DNA of 64,000 nucleotides from positions 165,665 through 229,664 of the forward strand of contig JAHBXE010000003.1 of assembly GCA_019636625.1 (NCBI GenBank), read 5' to 3'. The position numbers were made by a program, and so were the translations under genes. Numbering within the stretch: the first letter of the stretch is position 1; each line of letters begins with the position of its first letter. This document shows, one piece after another, positions 8,968 through 17,219 of the stretch. The DNA comes from Phycisphaeraceae bacterium (GTDB lineage Bacteria; Planctomycetota; Phycisphaerae; Phycisphaerales; UBA1924). The notes beneath the pieces are model-generated. The model was not told where the DNA came from. It saw only the letters and a program-made list of their open reading frames with translations, and did no database searches.

Positions 8968-9578
8968 CCCGCCTTCGCCCTCTCGCGCACAATCGCCGCC
9001 GCGTGCAACGGCTGCGCCACCAGCAGCGCCGGCCCCAGCGCCTCCATCAACCCATCATCGTGCGATGCGCACACCGCCCGGATCTTCCGCGCCGTCACAA
9101 ACCGGCGCACCGTGCGGCACAGGCACAACGCCGACACCCGGTCCAGGCTCGACCCGAACTCATCGACCAGCAGCGTCCCCCGACCCGCTCCCTTCGCCCG
9201 CACCCGGTGCAGCCCCACCGCCAGCGCCAGCCGCCACCGCTGACCCGTCGACAACGCCGACGCCCGCCGCGCCAGGATCGGCCCCTCCGACAACCCGCAC
9301 ATCGCCAGCAGGTTCAGTGTCCAGTCGAGCCCAGCCCCGAGACAGTCCACCACCGGCTTGTCCGGCAGCAGCGCCGGATCCACCACCACGCCGCCCCGCA
9401 GCCGCCTCCGCAGGCACCCCAGAATCGTGCTCTTCCCCGCTCCGCTCGGACCCGTGATGAACCCCACCTGCCCGGGCATCAGCCGCTCATCCACCGCCGC
9501 GGCCACCTCCGCCGCCGACAGCACCCCCGACCCAACCCCCGCCCCAAACACCGCCCGCACCAAAGGAACATGCGTCAT
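8964..9578 (-). CDS. Soluble ABC-type ATPase of the COG2401 kind
   Basis: The 204-residue protein has Walker A GPSGAGKST (43-51), an ABC signature altered to LSTGQ (109-113), Walker B TLLVDEF (Asp139, Glu140), a D-loop SSLD and an H-switch ASHDD (His173), so it should hydrolyse ATP. No membrane segment is present and no permease is nearby, so it is not a transporter. Known COG2401 proteins fuse this type of ATPase to a GNAT-like domain; the GNAT gene follows here with a GTGA overlap. It may help the Mom-like enzyme reach or act on DNA before packaging, which is inference. The ATG at 9578 has a strong GAAGGGGG site upstream. Confidence 0.8.
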   Translation of the reverse strand: MTHVPLVRAVFGAGVGSGVLSAAEVAAAVDERLMPGQVGFITGPSGAGKSTILGCLRRRLRGGVVVDPALLPDKPVVDCLGAGLDWTLNLLAMCGLSEGPILARRASALSTGQRWRLALAVGLHRVRAKGAGRGTLLVDEFGSSLDRVSALCLCRTVRRFVTARKIRAVCASHDDGLMEALGPALLVAQPLHAAAIVRERAKAG

Positions 9579-9630
9579 CCAACACCCCCTTCCCCACTGT
9601 TGCCCATCGCGTCGCGCCTCTCCGTGGTGG

Positions 9631-9651
9631 CACGCCTCTCCGAGGCGTGCG
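9631..9651. repeat. Perfect hairpin between HTH and ABC genes
   Basis: Arms GCACGCCTC and GAGGCGTGC (9 bp, 3-base loop) form a perfect stem. No T-run follows on either strand, so it is not a classical terminator. It could be a REP-like element, or a stability or attenuation structure inside the operon. Confidence 0.6.
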
Positions 9652-9668
9652 CCTATCCCCTCCCCTCT

Positions 9669-10118
9669 TCACCTCTTCACCCCCTCACCCGTCCCCTCCC
9701 CACCCCCCGCCCCCGGACCCGCCCTCCCCCCTCCCTGCACAATCGCATCCAACAACGCCCCAACCGCATCCATCTGCTTCCGCGCGTTGTACAGCGACGT
9801 CCTCACCTCCGCCGCGGCGATCCGCAAACTCTTCCCCTGCACGATGCACGCCGTCGCCAGCCGCCGCCGCGCCGCCGGCCACGACTCCCGGTGCCGCACC
9901 ACAAAGATGAACCGGTCCGACACCACCCGCCTCGTCAGCCGCGCCACCCGCCGCCGCAGTTTCCGCGCCTCCACCCCCATCAGCGCCGCCACGTCCTTCA
10001 CCGTCCGCCCATCCCCGTACACCGCCACCAGCAGCGCCCGCTCCTCCGCCGACAGAAACTCTGCCCGCTGCACCACCAGTTCCGCCAATTCCCGCCGATG
10101 CTGAAACCTGCGAACCAT
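9669..10118 (-). CDS. HTH DNA-binding protein, possible terminase small subunit
   Basis: The 149-residue protein is basic and has two helix-turn-helix-like segments. The first (about residues 22-63, LSAEERALL ... TVKDVAALMGVEARKLRRRV) resembles sigma-70 region 4. The second (about 95-118, GKSLRIAAAEVRTSLYNARK) is also HTH-like. The C-terminus is a Gly-rich tail. As first gene of an operon ending in TerL, it may be the small terminase subunit that recognises DNA for packaging, or a regulator of the operon. Small terminases are HTH proteins with low sequence conservation, so the assignment rests on position. The ATG at 10118 is set by the upstream GGAAGGGGG site; the open frame upstream of it is low-complexity. 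Confidence 0.65.
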   Translation of the reverse strand: MVRRFQHRRELAELVVQRAEFLSAEERALLVAVYGDGRTVKDVAALMGVEARKLRRRVARLTRRVVSDRFIFVVRHRESWPAARRRLATACIVQGKSLRIAAAEVRTSLYNARKQMDAVGALLDAIVQGGGRAGPGAGGGEGTGEGVKR

Positions 10119-10141
10119 GATCACCCCCTTCCGAGACCGCA

Positions 10142-10170
10142 TTTCTACACCACCAGAAACGCCTCTGCAA
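10142..10170 (-). promoter_or_regulatory. Candidate sigma-70-like promoter of the terminase operon
   Basis: On the minus strand TTGCAG (10165-10170) and TAGAAA (10142-10147) are 17 bp apart, each matching four of six consensus bases. They lie just upstream of the HTH gene start (10118). Prediction from spacing and position only. Confidence 0.45.
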
Positions 10171-10200
10171 GGGGTTTGTTCGGCATGGCCGCATTTGTGC

Positions 10201-10216
10201 TGACAACACGTTGTCA
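10201..10216. promoter_or_regulatory. Palindromic operator-like site upstream of terminase operon
   Basis: TGACAACACGTTGTCA is a perfect 7-bp inverted repeat with a 2-bp centre. It lies about 30 bp upstream of the candidate -35 box, a typical place for a dimeric regulator to bind. Confidence 0.5.
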
Positions 10217-10623
10217 CCGAGGGCGGACGATGTGGCAAACTGGGCAGTTTCCGCCACTCAAGGCGATGCTCCCACCCCGCGGGGGCGGCCACCCCAAGAA
10301 CGCTTCCCAGACCGCAAGAACTTGGCACACACCCCGCGGCCTCTCTCCGAGACTCAACCTCGCCACGCTCACGACAGTCAGCGCAGTCAGATGAGAAGTG
10401 TTCTAGGCAATTCCAGCATCTTGTGTCACACTACACCTGTCGGTCTCGCCCTCCGTTGGGTACAGATGGCCCGTTTCGAACCCCGTCGGCCGAACCATCT
10501 TGATCACCGGTTCGACCGGATCCGCCAACGCCGACTGGTTGACCCTTCGCTACGCCGATGATCAGCAATAGCCCAACCATCGCGGCACGCCCCACCCGGC
10601 GTGCCGCGGTTTCGGAGAGCCAT
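10217..10623. other. Intergenic region between divergent HTH operon and dockerin gene
   Basis: No gene is seen. The region must contain the promoter of the downstream plus-strand gene. It ends with an 11-bp perfect hairpin (10581-10608) just before the ribosome binding site GGAGAG. Confidence 0.55.
10581..10608 (+). promoter_or_regulatory. Strong 5'-leader hairpin before frameshifted dockerin gene
   Basis: Arms CGCGGCACGCC and GGCGTGCCGCG form a perfect 11-bp stem with a 6-base loop, ending 5 bp before the GGAGAG site. It could affect translation or mRNA stability, or be a REP-like repeat. There is no U-tract, so it does not look like an intrinsic terminator. Confidence 0.5.
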
Positions 10624-11971
10624 ATGACCGACCTTTCGCTCAAACACCTTTCTCTCTCCCTCGCCTTGGCCTGCGCACCCTGCGCCGCCCAGCCCTGCAC
10701 CCCTACTTCGACGATCTCGGCCCCATCTCAACCAACTGGTTTGCCATGTCTTGGGCATCCCACGACGATGGGTCTGGGCCGACAATCTACAAGACTAGCT
10801 ACTACACCTATCCCGTCGAACGCCTCGAAAACGGGGCATGGGTAACGGTTACGCCCTCCGGCCTTCCGCCCGATGGACATATCCGGGGAATCTCCGGCCT
10901 GAAAGGGCCGCATGGCGATGTTCTCTTCGCTGCCGTTCTTTCAGGGTCAGGCCCCAATCAGATCTACAGCACATTTCGACGCGACGGCGACATGTGGGTG
11001 TACGACGGCATGTGCGCCGTCCGATGCGATGGATTCTGGTCCGTCGGATCCCCGGAAGCAATTGTCGATTTAGGGCGCGGCCCGCAGGTATTTGCTCGGG
11101 CTATCCCACTGAATCCGCAAACTCAAATCGATAGTCAAGTCGCCGTGTTTGATAACGGGCATTGGTCGCCGATCGCGGATATCGACCGATCCGTTGAGTT
11201 ACTGCTCCCACACACCGGACCAACAGGTACAGCTCTTTACGCAATCGGCAACTTCACCACGATCAATGGTGACACTGCGAAGGGCTTTGCCTGGTGGAAC
11301 ACGGCAGTTCATGGTCCGGCTATTGCAACGGCCCGGCCTTCCGGGGCACCCGCGCCGTCGTCGTCGACCTCGGTCTCGGAAAGAAGATCTACTGCAGCGG
11401 CCGACTTGACGATGCCCTCAACCGCTCCGGCATCTACCGCTGGGATGAGACCCACTGGACGTTCATCGGCACCCCCGACCCCAACCCCCCCGGCTTCACC
11501 CCACCCTACATCACCTCTCTCGGCGTCTTCGACGACGGCCGCGGCGACGCCCTCTACATCGGTGGTCTTTTCCGCGGATTCGCCGGCGTCACCGCCCGCA
11601 ACCTCGTCCGCTACGACGGCCAGTCCTTCGAACCCCTCGGCGCCGGTGTCCTCGGCGAGCCCCTCTTCCTCGCCGGCTTCCGCGATATCCGCGGCTGGTC
11701 CATGTTCATCGACGGCGACATGCTCACCCACGCCGGCGGCGCCCCGCTCACCCAGTCCGCCGCCCTCTGGGTCGGCTGCAAGGAAGGCCACTGCTACCCC
11801 AACTGCGACTTCTCCACCGGCTCCCCGCGCCTCACCGCCAACGACTTCATGTGCTTCCTCAACGCCTTCGCCCGCCGCGACCCCTACGCCAACTGCACCG
11901 TCGACGCCGACTTCAACGCCGCCGACTTCCAGTGCTTCCTCAACAAGTTCGCCGCCGGCTGCTCACGCTGA
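10624..11971 (+). pseudogene. Secreted GC-type dockerin protein broken by two frameshifts
   Basis: The start ATG at 10624 follows GGAGAG and gives a signal peptide (MTDLSLKHLSLSLALACAPC). Near 10700-10704, at a run of four C, the natural continuation (YFDDLGPISTNWF) moves to another frame. Near 11300-11310 it moves again, to NGSSWSGYCNGPAFRG. The last frame continues through beta-propeller-like strands (LYIGGLFRGFAGVTARNLVRYDG) to a dockerin tail ([34 protein letters not shown]). Both breaks are repaired by adding one base, so either the assembly lost single C residues or the gene is recently inactivated. The downstream part keeps normal codon use and an intact tail, which favours sequencing error or very recent decay. 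Confidence 0.75.
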
Positions 11972-12004
11972 TGCCCCCACCCACCACCACCCCTCGCCTT
12001 CCCC

Positions 12005-13537
12005 CTACCCCAAGAGTCGCATCGCAAACAACAACAACCCCAGCACCACCGCATTGTGAACGCAGTGCGCCGTCATCGACGCGATCAGCGAGCCGCGCCA
12101 CTCCCGCAGCAAGGCAAACCCGAACCCCAGCGCGATCACCGGCCCCATCATCAGCAGCGGGTACGCGTGCATCACGCCAAAGCACAGCGCTGTGAACACC
12201 GCCGCCACCACCACGTTCCACTTGGACCGCAGGTGCCGGTACATCCCGCCCCGGAACACCGTCTCCTCCACCACCGGCGCCCACAGCGACGCCAGCAGGT
12301 ACACCATCACGATCATCAGCGGGCCCATCTTCCCGCTCACGATCTCCATCAGCGGGTTCTGCGGCGGCGGCGGCTTCACCCCCGTCATCCACTGCCGCAC
12401 CGCCGCCTCGATCACCGTCAGCACCATCGACACCGCCGCCCCGAACAGGAACAGCGGCACGCACGCTAGGTACCCCAGCACCCCGCACCCCACCTCCTTG
12501 AGCACCCCCTCTCCCCGGTACCACCCCAGCAGCCGCATGCCTCCCCGCGCCCCCACAAACCGCGGCCATAAAAACACCGCCAGCAGCCCCCACTGCGCCA
12601 CCAGCGCCAGCCACATCACCTGCCCCGGCGCCAGCACCCCCTCCGCCACCGCCAACACACCTTTGAGCAGCAGGAACCCGCCCGCGAAGAGCGCCACCAC
12701 CTCGATCGCCAGGCTCCCCCCCGGCGCCGGCGGCACAAACGCCGGCCTCACCTTCCCCGAACTCACCCCCACCACCGCCATCACCAGCACCACCACACCC
12801 GCCACGAACGACAGGAACACCGCCGCCCCCACCAGCACCGTCAGGATCAGCAGCCCCATCCCCCCGCCGATCAGCCTCGCCCGCTCCGGCGCCGTATCCG
12901 GCAGGCCATAACTCGCCGCCAGTTCCCCGAAGTACCCGTGCCGCTTCTTCAGCCCCGCCACCGCCCCCGGCTCCACCGCCGCCCCGTCGTACACCCCCCG
13001 CACCGTCTCGATGTCCCCGCGCAGCACCGAGCCCTCCGGCAGCACCTTCTCCACCCGGGCCAGCCGCTCCCGCCCCGCCTCCACACCTTTGAGTTCACCC
13101 GCCAGGACCGCCGCCCGGACCCGGTCCGCCTCCCCCGAGGCCATCTGCTCCAGCGTCTCCACCGCCTGGTCCGCCAGGCCCTTGTCCCCGGTCATCTTCT
13201 GGAACCGGGTGAATATCTTGGCCATGATCTCGAACTGCGCATCCGGCGGAAGCGCCTCCCCCCCTGTTCCCCCCGCCCCCCCCGGCCCGCCACCCTTCGC
13301 CAGCCCCGATCCCCCCGTCTGCTGCACCACCGCCACCAGCACGATGAGCACCAGCGCCAGCAGCATCCCCACCCGCCCCCGCTTCCGGTTCCCCGGGTCC
13401 GGCGGCCCCAGCCCCGATAGAAGGTGATTCCCGCACTCCGGGCAGAACTCCCCCGTCAACCCCTCCGTCGGATACCGGCACCACGGGCACACGCCCATCT
13501 CACGGGCCTTGAGAATCTGCTGGGGCTTTGGTCGCAT
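12005..13537 (-). CDS. CPBP-family intramembrane protease with N-terminal zinc ribbon
   Basis: The 510-residue membrane protein begins with a zinc-ribbon motif (CPWC ... CPEC within residues 17-38), then one membrane helix, a soluble region of about 150 residues and about eight further hydrophobic helices. The C-terminal domain has the CPBP (Abi/CAAX protease-like) motifs EETVFRGGMYRHL, FGVMH and HCVHN, which supply the Glu/His metal ligands of glutamic-type intramembrane proteases. The family includes prenyl-protein proteases and bacteriocin self-immunity proteins; the substrate here is unknown. The ATG at 13537 is chosen over a TTG three codons upstream. It converges with the frameshifted dockerin gene. 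Confidence 0.85.
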   Translation of the reverse strand: MRPKPQQILKAREMGVCPWCRYPTEGLTGEFCPECGNHLLSGLGPPDPGNRKRGRVGMLLALVLIVLVAVVQQTGGSGLAKGGGPGGAGGTGGEALPPDAQFEIMAKIFTRFQKMTGDKGLADQAVETLEQMASGEADRVRAAVLAGELKGVEAGRERLARVEKVLPEGSVLRGDIETVRGVYDGAAVEPGAVAGLKKRHGYFGELAASYGLPDTAPERARLIGGGMGLLILTVLVGAAVFLSFVAGVVVLVMAVVGVSSGKVRPAFVPPAPGGSLAIEVVALFAGGFLLLKGVLAVAEGVLAPGQVMWLALVAQWGLLAVFLWPRFVGARGGMRLLGWYRGEGVLKEVGCGVLGYLACVPLFLFGAAVSMVLTVIEAAVRQWMTGVKPPPPQNPLMEIVSGKMGPLMIVMVYLLASLWAPVVEETVFRGGMYRHLRSKWNVVVAAVFTALCFGVMHAYPLLMMGPVIALGFGFALLREWRGSLIASMTAHCVHNAVVLGLLLFAMRLLG

Positions 13538-13823
13538 GGTCCCCAATGATCGGCCAACCGGGCGGGCTCCGCTTCAGGTGCCGCCAATCGCCGCGCGACC
13601 CAAGTGCTTTCAGCGCCCGGCCTTGTACGGGACGCCGTTCGGGAGGGCGCGATACGTCCGTCGTCCGAATTGACCGAACTTGACGCCCCGTCGGTCTGAA
13701 TCACCGCCCTTTCCAGCCCTCCCGGTCAAGACCCTGGCCACTGGCACACACGACCCGGGGCGCCGAAAGAACAGTTCACCAGTCCTCAGGCTGACATATT
13801 GCGATGCCGCTTGCCTGCACCGA

Positions 13824-15614
13824 TCACTGGCACCCACTCATGTACTTGTTGAGGAAACACTGAAAGTCATTGGGTGTCAGCGCCGGAGTTCCATAGGACC
13901 CATCGCAGTTGGCATAGGTGTCACCCATCGCATAGCGAAGAATGAAGCATTGGAAGTCATTGGCCGTAAGCAGGGGGTTTCCGGAAGATTGGTCACAGTT
14001 GGCGTAGCAGCCCCCGGCCACGAAGCACGCCCCGGTAAGTTGGATCTTGTACCGGTTCTCGACCGTCGGTGCCGACAGCCAGGATACCAGGGGGTCCGAG
14101 GCTCCAGGGCCATCCGGAGGGCGCTCGACTGTCGCCGGCTCTTCAAGCCAAATGGGCCCCGATGAGGCCAGCGGCCGAATGCCCTTGTGCGCGATCGCCA
14201 GGTAGTACTGGGCGTGCTGCAGGGTCGGCAGAAACTGGGCCGTGATCGTCGACTGACCGCCGGTGGAATCATCGTTAAATGTCACGCCACGCCCGTCGAG
14301 ACGGAAGAGGAACAACTGCGTGTCAAGCGAGGTCCCGCCCACGGTGGTCGCGTTGAAGGCCGCACCGCCGCACACCGCGATCCTGTACATGTCCACATCA
14401 TCGGGTTCAAGTTGCCCGCGGATCGACGTGAACACACCGCTCCCGGTCACGGGTTGCGCCTCGCCCGGGTTATCACCGGCGTCGCCAATCTCCTGCCACG
14501 AGAGCGGATCACACGATTGCGCCGCGAACGAACCCATCAGTTCGTGCACACGAGCCGTCGGGTGCACCTGATCCCAGAACACGTACAGATCAGGATTCGC
14601 CCCCGAGGGCACGTTCGCTGTACTGTTCCGGACCGGGTTGAAGCCCAAGCCGCTGAACGCGCTGAACGCCAGGACGGGGTGCTCAAAGTCCATCCCGACA
14701 TAGCCCGGAATCCGGCCGGCCCGCGCGTTCATGAGGTACTGCCAGAAGTCCACCGGATAGATGCGTATGTGATTCGGATAGGCATACTGAATCGCCTGTA
14801 TCTGCTGCGCCCACGTGTTCCGGAATGCAAGGGTCGCGATGTTGGCGTTGATCCGCCACACGGCGTTCCCCCCGTAAAGGTCGGCGAAATCGGGAATGGC
14901 CTCCATCGGTACCACATTGGGCCACGCCACCTTGATGCTGACGTGCGCGACGCGCGCCCGGCGGGCCAACTCCCAGATGTAACCCGCCACGTACAGCGCC
15001 GCCGTTTCACCAACCTGCGCGGCCGAGGTCCCGTTGCTGGCTGTACCGTCGAGCACCGCGTCGCGGATGTCGTTCCCGCCACCGAAGAAAACGTACAACG
15101 CGTTGGGATCCGGCGCCGGGTTGCTCGGTAGATACAACTCGTTGAACTGATGCCCGATATTCACGGTCCGCGGCAATCCAAACGAGGTCGGGATCCCCGG
15201 TCCGCACGTCGCCCCCCCAATCGCAAAGTTGTTGTAGTTCGGGCCCGTGCCATACCAACTGTGCGCCTTGGTCAAGGTCAGCAGGTTCGCCATCGTCCAA
15301 TGCCAGATGCCGTCGAACATCGAGTTGGAAAGGTCGTAGGCCCCGTAGTTGACACTGAAGCCATTGGTCCACTTCCCGACCGCGTACCCCGGTGGTCCGG
15401 GTCGAACATCGAACGCCCCAAGCGACACTTGATTGATCGCCATGGTCAACGCGTACGAGCCGCCCGTGTCGGACAATGAATCCCCGAACACAATGACGTG
15501 GGTCAGCTGCCCCTGCGCCGTCGCGGCCGCGAAAACCGCCGCGACCGATAATCCGCCCTTCGCCATCCACGAGCCCCTGCTGCTCGCTCCATGCTTCGAA
15601 CGATGGGACTTCAT
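13824..15614 (-). CDS. Secreted GDSL/SGNH lipase-esterase with GC-type dockerin tail
   Basis: The 596-residue exported protein has a signal peptide of about 35 residues. SGNH hydrolase blocks are clear: VFGDSLSDTGG (Ser46), a block II Gly near NNFAIGGATC, block III FFGGGND (Asn181) and DQVHP (Asp348, His351). This family hydrolyses ester bonds in lipids or acetylated glycans. A beta-sandwich region of about residues 385-525 resembles pre-peptidase C-terminal domains (DVDMYRIAVCGG). The dockerin-like tail has [32 protein letters not shown] and [12 protein letters not shown], and ends GCQ rather than GCS. The start follows GAGGTGAGG. Role inferred: surface-held polymer or lipid degradation. Confidence 0.88.
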   Translation of the reverse strand: MKSHRSKHGASSRGSWMAKGGLSVAAVFAAATAQGQLTHVIVFGDSLSDTGGSYALTMAINQVSLGAFDVRPGPPGYAVGKWTNGFSVNYGAYDLSNSMFDGIWHWTMANLLTLTKAHSWYGTGPNYNNFAIGGATCGPGIPTSFGLPRTVNIGHQFNELYLPSNPAPDPNALYVFFGGGNDIRDAVLDGTASNGTSAAQVGETAALYVAGYIWELARRARVAHVSIKVAWPNVVPMEAIPDFADLYGGNAVWRINANIATLAFRNTWAQQIQAIQYAYPNHIRIYPVDFWQYLMNARAGRIPGYVGMDFEHPVLAFSAFSGLGFNPVRNSTANVPSGANPDLYVFWDQVHPTARVHELMGSFAAQSCDPLSWQEIGDAGDNPGEAQPVTGSGVFTSIRGQLEPDDVDMYRIAVCGGAAFNATTVGGTSLDTQLFLFRLDGRGVTFNDDSTGGQSTITAQFLPTLQHAQYYLAIAHKGIRPLASSGPIWLEEPATVERPPDGPGASDPLVSWLSAPTVENRYKIQLTGACFVAGGCYANCDQSSGNPLLTANDFQCFILRYAMGDTYANCDGSYGTPALTPNDFQCFLNKYMSGCQ

Positions 15615-15904
15615 GACCTCACCTCGCTGCCACCGTGCGGTTGGGTGGTCCCGCTTGAATCACCAATCTAAGGGTTTTCTTCAGTCTGATCAAGCCAAAT
15701 GGCCTCTTCCCCTCCCCATCGCGGCCAATTTGACCCCCGCCCGCCCACGCCTACGCTTGGCCTTCAGGTTCGGTGGAACCCGAAGCTCCAATCTTGCCGG
15801 AAAGCCCCAAGGCTTCCCCGGCCCGCCCCGCCCGGTAGGCGGCGATCGAGGGCAGCCGCCTTCTCCTCCACGAGACCCGGCCGCGCCTCACGAGGGCCTT
15901 GTCC

Positions 15905-16333
15905 ATGCGTCGCGAAACGTTCTTTGCCAAAGCCGGTGACGTCCCCCACGTCTGGCGCCACGTCGATGCCGACGGCCAGCCTCTGGGCCGCCTTGCCGTC
16001 GAAGTCGCCACCGTCCTCATGGGCAAGCACCGCCCCGAGTACACCCCCCACGTCGACACCGGCGACTTTGTCATCGTCACCAACGCCTCCAAGGTCGCCC
16101 TCACCGGCAACAAGGCCGACCAGCGCCTCAAGATGCGCTACACCGAGTACCCCGGCGGCCTCAAGACCGAAACCTACGGCAGCGTCCGCCAGCGCCGTCC
16201 CGAGAAGCTCATCGAGGACGCCGTCCGCCGCATGCTCCCCAAGAACCGCCTCTCCCGCCACATGATGAAGAAACTCAAGGTCTACCCCGGCGCTGAACAC
16301 CCCCACTCCGGCGTCACCGTCGTCCCCCTCTGA
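15905..16333 (+). CDS. rplM: 50S ribosomal protein L13
   Basis: The 142-residue length and motifs fit L13, an early-assembling 23S rRNA-binding protein: the N-terminal WRHVDADGQPLGRLA and the HRPEYTPHVDTGDFVIVTNA, AVRRMLPKN and LKVYPGAEHPH segments. The ATG at 15905 has GAGGG eight bases upstream; a TTG two codons earlier is possible. rpsI follows 56 bp downstream, the usual bacterial rplM-rpsI pair. Confidence 0.97.
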   Translation: MRRETFFAKAGDVPHVWRHVDADGQPLGRLAVEVATVLMGKHRPEYTPHVDTGDFVIVTNASKVALTGNKADQRLKMRYTEYPGGLKTETYGSVRQRRPEKLIEDAVRRMLPKNRLSRHMMKKLKVYPGAEHPHSGVTVVPL

Positions 16334-16389
16334 TCCACCCTCCTTCACCTCTCGCCTTTCGCCTCTCACCTGTTGACTGAGACCCACCC

Positions 16390-16893
16390 ATGGCCGAACA
16401 ACTCATCCCCGCTCCCGTGACCGCCGCCCCCAAGCCCCCGTCCACGCCCCGCAAGGCGCGCGCATCGGTTCCCGCCGACAAGTACGGCTGGTGGTGGGGC
16501 ACCGGCCGCCGCAAGACCGGCGTCGCCCGCGTCCGCATGAAGCTCGCCAAGGACGGCAAGGCCGCCTTCGAGATCGAGTCCAAGAGCGGCAAGCGCAAGC
16601 CCTTCGACCAGTACTTCGCCGAGGAACGCGACCGCAACGACTGCCTCGCCCCTCTCAAGGTCACCGGCACCGAGGGCAAGTTCACCGTCATCGCCCGCGT
16701 CCACGGCGGCGGGTTCATGGGCCAGGCCGGCTCTGTCCGCCTTGGCCTCGCCCGCGCCCTCCGCGCGTACGACCCCAGCCTTGAAGACGCCCTCCGCGAA
16801 GCCGGCTTCCTCACCCGCGACGCCCGCAAGGTCGAGCGTAAGAAGTACGGCCAGGCCGGCGCCCGCCGTCGCTTCCAGTTCTCGAAGCGCTGA
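16390..16893 (+). CDS. rpsI: 30S ribosomal protein S9
   Basis: S9 is a 16S rRNA-binding protein whose basic C-terminus reaches the P-site tRNA. The core has GTGRRKTGVARVRM, GGGFMGQAGSVRLGLARAL and the terminal RKKYGQAGARRRFQFSKR. At 167 residues it is longer than most S9 because of an N-terminal Pro/Ala-rich extension of about 35 residues. It is second in the rplM-rpsI unit and is followed by a strong terminator. Confidence 0.97.
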   Translation: MAEQLIPAPVTAAPKPPSTPRKARASVPADKYGWWWGTGRRKTGVARVRMKLAKDGKAAFEIESKSGKRKPFDQYFAEERDRNDCLAPLKVTGTEGKFTVIARVHGGGFMGQAGSVRLGLARALRAYDPSLEDALREAGFLTRDARKVERKKYGQAGARRRFQFSKR

Positions 16894-16918
16894 TCCCGTC
16901 TATACATCCGCATCCCCC

Positions 16919-16953
16919 AAGGGCCCTCCATCCGGAGGGCCTTTCTGTTTTTC
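16919..16953 (+). terminator. Rho-independent terminator of rplM-rpsI
   Basis: An 8-bp GC-rich stem (16922-16929 with 16934-16941, loop ATCC) is followed by TTTCTGTTTTT. It lies 26 bp after the rpsI stop codon. Confidence 0.9.
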
Positions 16954-16965
16954 TCCCCCTTGCGC

Positions 16966-17128
16966 TTTGAACGCAGAGGCCGCGGAGGACACAGAGGAAG
17001 ATCGAATGCCGGCATCTGGCAACTCCCGCCATCGGAGCGGCCCTCCGCCCGATCACCCATGGCTCACAAGCCGGATCGCGTTTGACGCCTCCCTCCCCTC
17101 TGTGCTCTTTGCGTCCTCTGCGTTCAAA
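16966..17128. repeat. MITE-like element with about 32-bp imperfect inverted ends
   Basis: The left end (TTTGAACGCAGAGGCCGCGG...) and right end (...GCGTCCTCTGCGTTCAAA) are inverted copies with a handful of mismatches, about 163 bp overall. Related ends occur near 36304-36436 and, more distantly, near 32965-33100. No transposase is nearby. It fills most of the gap between rpsI and the next gene. Confidence 0.65.
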
Positions 17129-17219
17129 CCCAAAGCCCGCCGAGATCGCGGCGGCGAACGCAGGATCACGTGGCCACTGGACTTGATCCCCGCCCCCGCC
17201 CCCGCGACGATCAACCACC

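Noticed and set aside
6765..10394. Very long plus-strand frame opposite the terminase operon
   Set aside because: Composition is His/Arg/Pro biased and it runs through several real gene boundaries on the other strand; no motif.
16966..17128. Insertion sequence with transposase
   Set aside because: No transposase frame is present; only short inverted-repeat elements are seen here and elsewhere in the window.
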